64,000 nt of DNA. It comes from Aquimarina sp. Aq107. Its GTDB lineage: Bacteria; Bacteroidota; Bacteroidia; Flavobacteriales; Flavobacteriaceae. Both the position numbers and the translations under genes were made by a program. The stretch is from contig NZ_OX030782.1 in assembly GCF_943733665.1 (NCBI RefSeq), positions 2,134,501-2,198,500 of the forward strand. The letters are read 5' to 3'. Positions 28,316 to 38,307 of the stretch are shown here, piece by piece. The notes beneath the pieces are model-generated. The model did no database searches. It saw only the letters and a list, made by a program, of their open reading frames with translations, and was not told the DNA's origin. Numbering within the stretch: the stretch's first letter is position 1; each line of letters begins with the position of its first letter.

Positions 28316-29224
28316 TTATCTCCATTGAAGAAGAGATAAACCTATTCCAAAAGTTGTTTGATTATGATTATAATCTATTAAACTTTCGCCATATCCATGA
28401 AAAATTTGCGCGTGAACTTGTAGTTGATCTAGAACTTTAATAGCGTAATCAAATCGGATGCTCCCTCTATTTTTATTCCCACCACGCAAAGAATGTTTTG
28501 CTAAAACACTAATATCGTGTCTACCTTTTGAAAAAACTGTTAGAAATTCGGTTCTACCGATATAATCCTCTATTCCAGGATTATCATCTTCCACCCTATC
28601 TTCTGGTAATCTCCACCAAGGCCTTAGAACGAAACTCCATGAAGGTGTTTCCCAACCGAACTGCAATACAATTCTATTCCAGCTCCTAGATAAAGGATTT
28701 GATCTTCCATTACTTTGATGATTAATTCCTATTCCAGCAAATACACCATGTAAACCAAGAATTTCATACGTTGTAGGGAATACTAACATTACTTCAGGCT
28801 CGTAATTGGTTTCTCTAAATGGCCTAGAAATATTTGCACTATATAATTGCCATCTAGAAGATTGTGTATATCCTACCCAAACATCACCTCCTACTCGTTT
28901 ACCAAATAGATTCCTTACGGCTCTGGTTTTAAAACTTAATTGAAACTTTAACTCTGTATCAGAAAAATCAGATGATTCTACTACTGAATTAAGTGGATTA
29001 TCACTGGTCGGAAAATTATTAATATCAGTCGTATAATTAGCAACTAAAAAATAAACTGGTTTATAAGGCTCTATTTTAAAACGTTTAATACTATCCCCTT
29101 TAATTTGCCATCTCTTAGATAAACTTCCTTCATAAGCTTTTGTAACTACTTGACCATAATTAAAAGAAAACATAAGAACTGATATTATTATAGTAATTAT
29201 TACTTTCCTAAAGTTCTTATTCAT
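28316..29224 (-). CDS. pldA: outer-membrane phospholipase A
   Basis: A 302-residue outer-membrane beta-barrel that cleaves acyl chains of phospholipids reaching the outer leaflet. The OMPLA active site is unmistakable: 'NHQSNGRS' followed by 'SWNR' gives His169, Ser171 and Asn183 with the same spacing (+2, +14) as His142, Ser144 and Asn156 of Escherichia coli OMPLA. I start at ATG 29224, which yields a clean signal peptide; the frame extends seven codons further to a TTG. It lies between two terminators and is probably transcribed alone. Membrane lipid asymmetry upkeep is the family role. Confidence 0.92.
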   Translation of the reverse strand: MNKNFRKVIITIIISVLMFSFNYGQVVTKAYEGSLSKRWQIKGDSIKRFKIEPYKPVYFLVANYTTDINNFPTSDNPLNSVVESSDFSDTELKFQLSFKTRAVRNLFGKRVGGDVWVGYTQSSRWQLYSANISRPFRETNYEPEVMLVFPTTYEILGLHGVFAGIGINHQSNGRSNPLSRSWNRIVLQFGWETPSWSFVLRPWWRLPEDRVEDDNPGIEDYIGRTEFLTVFSKGRHDISVLAKHSLRGGNKNRGSIRFDYAIKVLDQLQVHAQIFHGYGESLIDYNHNQTTFGIGLSLLQWR

Positions 29225-29251
29225 TAATTCTACCACTTTTTTCAAATTTAT

Positions 29252-29288
29252 AAAAAAGCCAGTAAGTATTAAGATACCTACTGGCTTT
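29252..29288 (-). terminator. intrinsic terminator of the oligopeptidase gene
   Basis: On the minus strand AAAGCCAGTA pairs with TACTGGCTTT, with one mismatch and an inner GTAT/ATAC stem, followed by TTTTTTA. It lies 22 bp beyond the oligopeptidase stop and inside the leader of pldA, so the two genes are separate units. Confidence 0.85.
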
Positions 29289-29310
29289 AGATCAATATTT
29301 TTATAAATAT

Positions 29311-31497
29311 CTATTTCTCTATTCCTTCTAAATCAAGCATAAAAGCGTACTCCAATGCCACACTTTTATATCTTTCGAAACGTCCCGAAGCACCACCATG
29401 TCCAGTTTCCATATCACAATCCATAATTAATAGATTATCATCTGTTTTAAGCTCTCTAAGCTTGGCTATCCATTTCGCTGGTTCCCAATATTGTACCTGA
29501 CTATCCCAGTATCCAGTTGTTATTAATATATTCGGATAATCTTTCGCTTCTACATTATCATAAGGCGAATATGATTTCATATAATCATAATATTCCTTAT
29601 TCTTAGGATTCCCCCATTCATCAAATTCAAATGTTGTTAGAGGTATCGTTTCATCCATCATAGTAGATACTACATCTACAAACGGTACTGCTGCAACGAC
29701 ACCATTCCAAAGCTCTGGTTTCATATTTAAAACAGCTCCCATAAGTAGACCTCCTGCACTACCTCCTAAGGCATACATATGATCAGGGCTTGTATATCCT
29801 TCTTTTACTAAATAATCTCCAACATCTATAAAATCAGTAAATGTATTTTTCTTTTTAAGAAGTTTTCCATCTTCATACCAATATCTACCCATTTCCTGAC
29901 CTCCTCTAATATGAGCCATGGCAAAAACAAAACCACGGTCTAACAAACTTAATCTAGTAGAACTAAATCTTGGTTCTGTACTACTTCCATAAGAACCATA
30001 TGAATATAATAAAAGTGGTGTACTAGCATTTTTTTGTATTCCTTTTTTATATACAAGAGATATAGGAACTTTTACACCATCTCTAGCTATTGCATATAAA
30101 CGTTCCGATACATAATTATCCTTAGAAAAATTAGAATCTAATACTTCTTGTTCTTTTAAAACAGTTTGCTCCTTGGTATCCATGTTATAATCAATAACGC
30201 TATTAGGAGTTGTTAAAGATGTATAACTATAACGTACAATATTTGTGTCAAAATCCATATTAACACTAGTTCTGGAAAAATATGCTGGATCATTAAAAGA
30301 AATATAATGATCATCATTACCATCCCATTTTCTTACTCTGATAGTACTAAGACCATTTTTTCTTTCACTTAGCACTAAATGATTTTTAAAAGCAGTAAAA
30401 CCTTGTAACAAAACATCATCTCTATGTGGTATCACATCCACCCAATTTTCTTTTGTTGTAGCGTTTACTGGTGTTTTTACTAATTTGAAATTTTTAGCAT
30501 TCAGATTAGTATTTATATAAAAATGATCCCCAAAATGAGCCACATCGTACTCAAGATCTCTTTCTCTTGGTTGAATTACCTTCCAAGTACCATTAGGAGT
30601 ATCTGCATCTAAATATCTGTATTCTGTAGACAACGTTTGATAGCTCCCACTAATAATATATTTATCCGATCTAGATTTATAAACAAATGTACTGAAGGTG
30701 TCATCTTCTTCATTAAAGATTAATACATCTTGAGACTGATCTGTACCCAATACATGTTTATAAATTTTGTTTGCTCTTAGTGTAATGGAATCTTTAGAAG
30801 TATAAAAGACTGTTTTATTATCATTAGCCCAAGCTACACTTCCTGTAGTATTTACTAATTTATCAGAAAGCGTTTCGTTAGTTACCAAGTCTTTAAAATA
30901 GATAGTATATCTCCTTCTAGAAACGGTGTCAACACCATAAGAAAGCATTTTGTTGTTAGAGCTAACTGACATTCCTCCTAAAGCAAAATAAGCTAACCCC
31001 TCTGCCATCTCTGGACCATTAAGCATAATTTCTTCTACTGCCTCATCGTCTAATTTCTTACGACAATACAATGCATAATCCATCCCTTTTTCAAATCTTG
31101 TATAGTACGAATATCCATTATCATTATATGGTACTGATGAATCATCTTTTTTAATTCGTCCAACGATCTCATCGAATAATGTTTTCTGTAGACTATCTGT
31201 ATGCTTCATAGCAGCATCCTTATAATCATTCTCTGCATTTAAATAATCCAAAACATCTTGTGTCTGGGCATCTGGAGTGTCCGCATTCTTCTGGTCATCA
31301 CTTAAACGCATCCAGAAATAATTATCTACGCGGGTATCACCATGCGCTTTTAATTCTTCAGCTACTTTTTTAGCTACCGGAGCATCTAATGATTGATGTG
31401 GTTTTTGTTTTACCTCTGTTTTTTCTTCTCCCGTTTTTTTACAGCCTATAAAAAGTACTGAAACGATAAGAAATAGATTGATGATGTTTGTTTTCAT
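29311..31497 (-). CDS. ptrB: oligopeptidase B, S9 family lipoprotein
   Basis: A 728-residue S9A serine peptidase that cuts peptides after basic residues. Layout: lipoprotein signal with 'LFIGCKKTG' (Cys19), seven-bladed propeller (about 100-460), alpha/beta hydrolase domain (about 480-728) with nucleophile Ser580 in 'LGGSAGGLLMG', Asp in 'TTGYWDSQVQYWEP' and His in 'METGHGGASGRF'. All fit oligopeptidase B/PtrB. An exported lipoprotein form is common in Flavobacteriia although classical OpdB is cytoplasmic. Monocistronic, own terminator. Confidence 0.92.
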   Translation of the reverse strand: MKTNIINLFLIVSVLFIGCKKTGEEKTEVKQKPHQSLDAPVAKKVAEELKAHGDTRVDNYFWMRLSDDQKNADTPDAQTQDVLDYLNAENDYKDAAMKHTDSLQKTLFDEIVGRIKKDDSSVPYNDNGYSYYTRFEKGMDYALYCRKKLDDEAVEEIMLNGPEMAEGLAYFALGGMSVSSNNKMLSYGVDTVSRRRYTIYFKDLVTNETLSDKLVNTTGSVAWANDNKTVFYTSKDSITLRANKIYKHVLGTDQSQDVLIFNEEDDTFSTFVYKSRSDKYIISGSYQTLSTEYRYLDADTPNGTWKVIQPRERDLEYDVAHFGDHFYINTNLNAKNFKLVKTPVNATTKENWVDVIPHRDDVLLQGFTAFKNHLVLSERKNGLSTIRVRKWDGNDDHYISFNDPAYFSRTSVNMDFDTNIVRYSYTSLTTPNSVIDYNMDTKEQTVLKEQEVLDSNFSKDNYVSERLYAIARDGVKVPISLVYKKGIQKNASTPLLLYSYGSYGSSTEPRFSSTRLSLLDRGFVFAMAHIRGGQEMGRYWYEDGKLLKKKNTFTDFIDVGDYLVKEGYTSPDHMYALGGSAGGLLMGAVLNMKPELWNGVVAAVPFVDVVSTMMDETIPLTTFEFDEWGNPKNKEYYDYMKSYSPYDNVEAKDYPNILITTGYWDSQVQYWEPAKWIAKLRELKTDDNLLIMDCDMETGHGGASGRFERYKSVALEYAFMLDLEGIEK

Positions 31498-31896
31498 TAT
31501 AATAGTTTGATTAAAATTGTAAAATGAGTGTTTTAATTTATATGTATAATTTTTAATATTTGGATTTAAAAATACTAGTATTCTGCCACAATTAGCAATT
31601 AATTTAATTTTAAATTGAATAAGTCTTATTCCTCACCAATATTTTACCACAAATATTAAACGAATTCTATATTATTCTCTACGTATTCTAAAGACTAAAT
31701 AATGTTTTGAAATCATATGTTAATTTTAAAGTTAAAATTGGTTAACCAATTAAATATTTAAAACGAATTCACCCTTTTACACCATACCAACCCAACCCAA
31801 ATTACTTCTATTAATAAGAACCATACCGGTAGTTTGTGAGAAAGAAAGAAGCAAAGCAACTAACTAATACTGAAACAATAACTATACACCATCAAA
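31498..31896. promoter_or_regulatory. divergent region with a 16-bp palindrome
   Basis: Nearly 400 bp without a gene. AATTGGTTAACCAATT at 31736-31751 is a perfect 16-bp palindrome about 150 bp upstream of the lyase-like T9SS gene and could be an operator. The remainder is AT-rich with no perfect TAnnTTTG element that I can point to. Confidence 0.35.
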
Positions 31897-34896
31897 ATGA
31901 AAATTTCAAATTATAGCATCTCAATAATACTTGTGATATTCTTACTACTTACAAATACCTCTAAGGCACAAATTCTTGTTTCTCATGATTTTAATAATGG
32001 TAATCTTGGTCCATTTAATGTATGTACAACTCAAAACCCTAATTATTCTAAAGTGGTTAATGGACGTCTAAAAACTTGGTGGACATCAGAAGGTTATAAT
32101 GGAACCAGAATGGACAAAGGAGCCGAAGCTTGCGGAGATCAATGGACAACATACAAAGAAGGATGGTATGGAATGAATTTGGAGTTAGGCTCGGACTATC
32201 CTAAAAACAAAAAAGCAGGTATTGCACAAATTTTTGGATTTATCCCTGGCTTTTGGTCTTGGGAATCAATGTTACAGGTCGAAAATGGAGACTTAACAAT
32301 TATTCATAGGTCTAATGGTGGTAGTAGTAGCAATGTTGAAGAAGTAGTATATTCTAATTTTCCTTACGAAACAGAGGTTCCGATTGTGATTCATTTTATT
32401 TTATCTAATCAAAACAAAGGTGAATTTGAGATTTGGGTAAATGGAGTTAGTGAATACAGGAAAACAAATATAAATTTTGGATTCGGAAATTTTGATAGTA
32501 ATGATAAGAAAATAGGTAATGCTGATGAAGATTTTGGATCCGAAAGTGCTGGTTCATTAACGGTTTTAAAAATGGGACAATATAATTTCCAAGATTCTGA
32601 ATATGAGACTAATGAAACAAGAACTGTATATTATGATAATGTTTCTTGGTATAATGGTCCTAACGGATATGATATTGTAAATCCTAGCGAAGCTACAGTA
32701 GAAATTTGTGAAAGTCATGATGCATTTTCAAAGATTGAAGCAGAAGATTTTTGTGAACAATCTGGTATACAAACTGGAACTACTAATTCTTTTGTAGGAT
32801 GGGTAAATAATGGTGACTGGGTGCAATATAAAAATATTGATTTTGGTTCTGGTGCAAATTCAATAGAAATGTCTGTATCAAGTGGAACATCTGGAGGGAT
32901 AATTGAAATAAGACAAGGAAGTATTTCCGGAGCTTTATTAGGAACAGTAGAAGTTACCAATACTGGATCTTTTACATCATGGGAAACTCTAACAGTAAAT
33001 ATATCTGAAGTAAGTGAAAAGCAAGATGTTTATTTTATCTTTAAGGGTGGAAGTGGATATTTATTAGATGTCGATTGGTTTCAGTTTTCGGAAGATACAA
33101 CAACTAACCTTTGTAATTCACCATTAATAGATGTAACACCTCCTTCTAACCTTACTTCCGGTATTAGTTATGCATATTATGAAGGTAATTGGAATTCACT
33201 TCCTGATTTTAATTCACTATCACCAATATCTACTGGAATAGGATCTGCAATTGATCTTAGTAATACGCAAAGTCAAGATAATTTCGGATTGACATTCGAT
33301 GGCTATATAAATGTCCCAAGTAATGGTAGTTATACATTTTATACAACATCCGACGATGGTTCTACTCTTTGGATTGACGGAATTAAAATAGTAGATAATG
33401 ATGGATTACACGGTGCACGTGAAGAATTCGGAACAGTTTGTTTAGAAGCTGGGTATCACGAGATAGAAGTTCAATTTTTTGAAAGAACTGGTGGAAATGT
33501 ATTGTCTGTGGCATATGAAGGTCCAGGTATTTCTAAGCAAAATGTACCTACTTATTATGGAGCTACTAATAATACAATTACCATTCAAGAAGATGAAACT
33601 GGATTCTGCTTTGCTGATGGTACTGTTGATAACAATCACACAGGACATACGGGAACAGGATTTATTAATACCGATAATGTGTATGGTAATGGTATTGATT
33701 GGAAAATAAATGGATCAACTGGGTCATATACTATTATATGGAAATATGCTAGTACAAGTAACAGATTAGCAAAATTAGTCGTTGATGGGTCTACTGTAGC
33801 GAGTAATATCAATTTTAATGCTACAGGAAGTTGGACTACTTGGGAAACAGAATCTATAACAGTAAATCTTTCTGATGGTATAAAAGACATACGCCTAGAA
33901 GCTACTAATAATTCAGGACTTGGTAATATAGATTATATACAAATAATAGGACCAAATGTCTCAGCATTGTCTTGCGCAACTATTGGTGAAGATTGTTCAG
34001 ATTTCTTTGGAGGACTTTCAATTACACAAACTAATCCTGGTTGTAGTAACAATAATGGCCAAATTATTGTCAATTTTGAAGATTCAGATGTGTATACACA
34101 AATTCAATTAAGTATTGATGGAGGAAACTCCTACCCTATTACTGTTAATGACAATACTGGCTCTTATAGTTTTACAGGTTTGAGCAATGCAGAATATCAA
34201 GTAGCTGCTAGATATGCAGGTGGAGATTGTGAATACAATGTGGCGCATCTAATTCTAATTCAGGATTGTGGAGATATTCCTTTAAATCCTGGAGGAGTTT
34301 CTTGGCATGACAGTTATGAAGCTAACGGATTTTGTTGGTGTAGCACTAATTTTGATCACAATTTAGGAAGTAAAAAAGTAATTGTTAATGGAACACAGTA
34401 CAGTGTAGTTGATATTTGTGATGAATTAGAAAAGCATCCATTATTTAGATCAAGAAATAATGGAGACAATATCTATAATGATGTTCAATGTGGAAATGGA
34501 CCTATTAATGATTCGAATGACGAACCATTATGTCCTGGTAGAGTTGATATGGGTGTTGAAGGATGTTTAGTAAGAGGTGTACATTGGGATATGGAATGGC
34601 TAGCAAGTAGAGATCGTTTTAAAACAGATAACAAATTCCCTGAAGATGTAGCAAAAGAAGCACCAACAGTATACCCTAATCCTTTAAAAGAAAGTAGTTT
34701 ACTAAACATAACTGTTTCTGGTTTAGGTTTATCTCGAGTAGAAGTTTATAATTTAGCCGGTTTACGGATACACTCAGAGAATATTAATGGAAAATCAGCA
34801 GCTTTAGATTTACAACACTTGAATACTGGTGTTTATATCATAAAAATTCTTGATAATAAACAATCATACTTCAATAAAATAAGTGTTCAAAAATAA
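31897..34896 (+). CDS. T9SS-secreted lyase-like protein with CBM6 and PA14 domains
   Basis: A 999-residue secreted multimodular protein. Order: signal peptide (1-25); N-terminal jelly-roll resembling polysaccharide lyases of the PF14099/heparin lyase I type (about 27-258, 'GFWSWESMLQVENG'); CBM6 (about 277-396, 'IEAEDFCEQSG' to 'DVDWFQF'); PA14 (about 408-548, 'YTFYTTSDDGSTLWIDG'); a second CBM6/35-like module (about 568-688); an SprB/immunoglobulin-like region (about 695-795); a Cys-rich stretch (about 800-905) I do not recognise; and a T9SS sorting domain (about 920-999). Likely degrades or binds an acidic polysaccharide. Lyase catalytic residues were not assigned, so the enzyme call is moderate. 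Confidence 0.75.
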   Translation: MKISNYSISIILVIFLLLTNTSKAQILVSHDFNNGNLGPFNVCTTQNPNYSKVVNGRLKTWWTSEGYNGTRMDKGAEACGDQWTTYKEGWYGMNLELGSDYPKNKKAGIAQIFGFIPGFWSWESMLQVENGDLTIIHRSNGGSSSNVEEVVYSNFPYETEVPIVIHFILSNQNKGEFEIWVNGVSEYRKTNINFGFGNFDSNDKKIGNADEDFGSESAGSLTVLKMGQYNFQDSEYETNETRTVYYDNVSWYNGPNGYDIVNPSEATVEICESHDAFSKIEAEDFCEQSGIQTGTTNSFVGWVNNGDWVQYKNIDFGSGANSIEMSVSSGTSGGIIEIRQGSISGALLGTVEVTNTGSFTSWETLTVNISEVSEKQDVYFIFKGGSGYLLDVDWFQFSEDTTTNLCNSPLIDVTPPSNLTSGISYAYYEGNWNSLPDFNSLSPISTGIGSAIDLSNTQSQDNFGLTFDGYINVPSNGSYTFYTTSDDGSTLWIDGIKIVDNDGLHGAREEFGTVCLEAGYHEIEVQFFERTGGNVLSVAYEGPGISKQNVPTYYGATNNTITIQEDETGFCFADGTVDNNHTGHTGTGFINTDNVYGNGIDWKINGSTGSYTIIWKYASTSNRLAKLVVDGSTVASNINFNATGSWTTWETESITVNLSDGIKDIRLEATNNSGLGNIDYIQIIGPNVSALSCATIGEDCSDFFGGLSITQTNPGCSNNNGQIIVNFEDSDVYTQIQLSIDGGNSYPITVNDNTGSYSFTGLSNAEYQVAARYAGGDCEYNVAHLILIQDCGDIPLNPGGVSWHDSYEANGFCWCSTNFDHNLGSKKVIVNGTQYSVVDICDELEKHPLFRSRNNGDNIYNDVQCGNGPINDSNDEPLCPGRVDMGVEGCLVRGVHWDMEWLASRDRFKTDNKFPEDVAKEAPTVYPNPLKESSLLNITVSGLGLSRVEVYNLAGLRIHSENINGKSAALDLQHLNTGVYIIKILDNKQSYFNKISVQK

Positions 34897-34957
34897 GTGT
34901 TTTAAAACTTAAGATGAATTAGATAAAGATTATATTCTTACATATAAAATCTCTAAA

Positions 34958-34993
34958 ATAAGTAAGCCTTTCAAAAATGAAAGGCTTGCTTAT
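34958..34993. terminator. bidirectional hairpin terminator
   Basis: A 16-bp stem (34958-34973 with 34978-34993, one G-T pair, loop AAAA) between convergent genes; core AAGCCTTTCA. Confidence 0.8.
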
Positions 34994-35024
34994 TTAATCA
35001 TTAGACATTACCTTAACAAATAAA

Positions 35025-38000
35025 TTATTCTACTTTTTCAAATAAATCAGTAATAATATACTGCAAATCTTCTGCTGTAACCTTCCTAAAATATGAGAGT
35101 AAATCTTTTGTAGTTGCATATCTGCCAGACACCGTTTTAAGCATCCCATTCTGACTGTGCCAATCTTTTATAAAATCCTCTAATGCTTTGTTAACAGCAT
35201 TTTCACCTATTTCTTGTTGCAATGTATACATAGCTACGGCTCCTTTGTTATAATAGACATAATCTTCATTCTCTACTAATGCCAGCGGAGGTTCTTGCAC
35301 ATTGGATTTTTTTCGTTTTTTGTTATATGTCTCTTTTTGAAATTCTAAAAACTGTTGCACCTTTTCTTCTGAATAATTATTTTTTAAAACCATAAGAGCT
35401 GCATATTGAGACAAAGTTTCTAAAATCATATGACGCCCTTGTACGTTTGCTGCTTCTACTTGCATACCAAACCATTGATGTGCAACCTCATGTGCTGTAA
35501 CATAAAAGGCCATATCCACATCTTGTTCATCATCAATATCTAATACAAATCCTATAGCTTCAGAAAAAGGAATAGTATTAGGAAAAGACTGAGCAAATAC
35601 TTCGTATCTAGGAAATTCCATAATACGTAATTGTTCATATTGATAGGGACTGAAATTAGTACTATAATAGTTTAAAGAAGCTTTCATCGAAGCCATCATT
35701 CTATCTAAATTATATATATGATTATTGTGATAATATATTTCTAACGATACAGGTTTAGTAAAATCAGTGATAGACGACTCCCAAACATCTTTTCTTGTTT
35801 CATATTCTGCAGAAACAATAGAATAGAAATTTATTATCGGAGAATTCGTTTTATAATGAAAATAATTTCGACTATTCTCTTCCCATTGGTTTATTAAAGT
35901 ACCAGAAGTAATTGCAGTTTGCTTATTATTTGTACCAATAACAGCTTCAAAATTAATTCCATCAGAATCGCCACCAGAAACTGCATTAACCAATTCACGT
36001 TCATCCTCTCTCCTAGCCTTATTTTGTCTAGTACCAAGTTTATATTCCTCCCGCTTATCCTCATCACGAACTTCATATTTTTTATTATAACCTATTGTTG
36101 GGAACTCCTGATTATTCAAAAAAGTACCATTATTTACTATTTGCGTACTGGAATTATCATCTTCGAATCCTATGGGGTTATAAGATTGTCTAAAATTCAT
36201 TTTAATGGAATCACCCGGTTGTAATGTTTCGGATAATGAATAAATGGAATAATCAAATTGACTGTATTTAGTATTTAAAGAGACATTATTCCCTATGAAA
36301 ATGATAGAATCCAATTGTACGTGTGATGCTATTTTTTTTTGAATATGAATATCACGTATTGGTTGATCCAATGTATTCTTTAAAATAAAATATCCATGAA
36401 CTTCATAAGACCTATTTTCAGGAAACAATTCAACGTTTAAATGCACTTTGGTAATCTTGGGTTGCGGTATGTACTCATATTGTTTTAGTGCCTTTTCATA
36501 ATTAACACGAAATGTTATTTCTTCTGAATTTGTCCAATAATCATTGAGTATGTTAATATTATAAAATATATAAGTTCCTATACCTATGAATACAAAACTG
36601 GCAGAAATAACAAACCGCTTTATTGGTTTAGAAAAACGATATCTAATAGTTTTAAAACGTTTAACTAACCCTGTTTCTGATCCTCTGACAGAGAGAGTGG
36701 CACTAATGATTAATAACAAACTACCAAATACCAACCAATAGCTTTTAATCCAGAGATATGGTTTTAGAAAATGTCCATAACCATTCATGCTCGAATATGT
36801 CCCCAAAGTTTTACCTCCAAACTTGTACAAGCTATGTTGAAACCCAAAATATTCAGAACTTATATTGATAATAAAAAACAATAATGTAAGTAAAATTCCA
36901 ATAAATTTATTATTACTTATAACTTGAAACAAAAATGCAATGACGGTATAAAGCATCAAGAATGGTAATATTTCTAAAAAGAATCCAAAGAAATAAACCT
37001 TAAATTCAAAATTATAATACCCCTTAGCAACCTGAAACAATATCCCTGTTACAATTAAGCTTAACATCAATACGATATAAATACTAACAAGAGCAACGAA
37101 TTTACTAATCAATGGAATGGTATCAGAAATGGGGGTAGCATCAAATATTAAGTGTAGTTTAGCATTTCTTTCTTTCCAAATAAGCTCTCCAGAATAAAAA
37201 AGAAGAAGAATTATAAAAAAATAAAGAGACATTTCCTGTAACTCTTCTACAATAAAATATGTCGCAGGATAGCTATCCACTCCGTAAACAGTTCCTAAAC
37301 TCACAGAATTGATCAAAATAATGATCATTCCACAGATAACGATTGCCCAAAATGAAGTTTCTTTTAATAAGGAAATAATATAAAATTTAGAAAGTGCTAT
37401 TAATTGAAGACAATATGTTTTGATTGTATATTGTACGCTTATATTGGGAATAGAATACCCAACTACTGATAATCCTTCTTCAATATTTGATTTTTTAATC
37501 TTATTTTTTTTAGAAGTTTTTGAACTAATAGTAAAGGAAAATTTACGATAACCTATCACTAAAATAATGCCCCCTAACACCATCCAAAATAACTTATTAT
37601 GAAGCATCACACCATTAAATAATATTTCTAACGAATTACGTTCCGTAACAGACCAGTTTTTAGAAATCTTGGTTAATGTAGTTAGTGAAAATGGATCTAA
37701 AAGTGCTTGCAGGTATTCATTCTTAATGGCTTTTGTAAGTAAAAAAACTACAAATAAAAAGATCCCTTGGGTATAGACAACTAATAATTTTCTACTTAAC
37801 ATTCCGGTAACAAAAAACAAGGAAGCACCAAAAAATAATATTGGAAGTACTATAACTACAAACGATTGCACATAATTTATTAGCATAAAAGGTAATAAAT
37901 CTTGATGCCAAGGCATGAATTCACCGACAATCATACCACACAATACCCCACTAAAAATGAATAATAATACTGTAAATGATCCTAAAAATCGCCCAATGAT

Positions 38001-38297
38001 ATAATCACTTTTTTTAATAGGATTAATAAAAAGTAACGATTCTATATTATATTGAAAATCACGAAGTACAGGAACTCCCATAATCATTGATGCCATAACC
38101 ATAAAAATGCCTGTAATGGCTCCCATAGTTTTGCCAATTACCAACGGAGCATTTTTTTTTACCAATCCCATCTCTACTCCTTGAAAAACAAAATCTACAC
38201 CAACAATGGAAAACAAAAAAAGGAATACAAAAAACACATACGTTTCTGGACGTTTTGCTCTATATTTAAGTTCAAATTTGAATACTTCGTACCACAT
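35025..38297 (-). CDS. ABC-2 permease fused to M1 aminopeptidase
   Basis: A 1090-residue membrane protein. Residues 1-560 hold about twelve transmembrane segments of ABC-2 permease type in two related halves; the rest is a periplasmic M1-like metallopeptidase with zinc site 'HEVAHQWF' (His936, His940) and Glu960 in 'ILETLSQYAA'. The spacing is HExxH-x19-E rather than the x18 of standard M1 enzymes, as in other permease/aminopeptidase fusions of Bacteroidota. The ATPase gene lies 10 bp upstream on the same strand. Coupling a transporter to a peptidase suggests trimming of an exported or surface peptide, which is inference. Confidence 0.9.
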   Translation of the reverse strand: MWYEVFKFELKYRAKRPETYVFFVFLFLFSIVGVDFVFQGVEMGLVKKNAPLVIGKTMGAITGIFMVMASMIMGVPVLRDFQYNIESLLFINPIKKSDYIIGRFLGSFTVLLFIFSGVLCGMIVGEFMPWHQDLLPFMLINYVQSFVVIVLPILFFGASLFFVTGMLSRKLLVVYTQGIFLFVVFLLTKAIKNEYLQALLDPFSLTTLTKISKNWSVTERNSLEILFNGVMLHNKLFWMVLGGIILVIGYRKFSFTISSKTSKKNKIKKSNIEEGLSVVGYSIPNISVQYTIKTYCLQLIALSKFYIISLLKETSFWAIVICGMIIILINSVSLGTVYGVDSYPATYFIVEELQEMSLYFFIILLLFYSGELIWKERNAKLHLIFDATPISDTIPLISKFVALVSIYIVLMLSLIVTGILFQVAKGYYNFEFKVYFFGFFLEILPFLMLYTVIAFLFQVISNNKFIGILLTLLFFIINISSEYFGFQHSLYKFGGKTLGTYSSMNGYGHFLKPYLWIKSYWLVFGSLLLIISATLSVRGSETGLVKRFKTIRYRFSKPIKRFVISASFVFIGIGTYIFYNINILNDYWTNSEEITFRVNYEKALKQYEYIPQPKITKVHLNVELFPENRSYEVHGYFILKNTLDQPIRDIHIQKKIASHVQLDSIIFIGNNVSLNTKYSQFDYSIYSLSETLQPGDSIKMNFRQSYNPIGFEDDNSSTQIVNNGTFLNNQEFPTIGYNKKYEVRDEDKREEYKLGTRQNKARREDERELVNAVSGGDSDGINFEAVIGTNNKQTAITSGTLINQWEENSRNYFHYKTNSPIINFYSIVSAEYETRKDVWESSITDFTKPVSLEIYYHNNHIYNLDRMMASMKASLNYYSTNFSPYQYEQLRIMEFPRYEVFAQSFPNTIPFSEAIGFVLDIDDEQDVDMAFYVTAHEVAHQWFGMQVEAANVQGRHMILETLSQYAALMVLKNNYSEEKVQQFLEFQKETYNKKRKKSNVQEPPLALVENEDYVYYNKGAVAMYTLQQEIGENAVNKALEDFIKDWHSQNGMLKTVSGRYATTKDLLSYFRKVTAEDLQYIITDLFEKVE

Positions 38298-38307
38298 AAC
38301 TTTTGAA

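Noticed and set aside
33442..33890. Several 60-85 codon frames in both strands inside the lyase-like gene
   Set aside because: All are overlapped by one long, domain-rich gene and show no family, start context or neighbours that support them.
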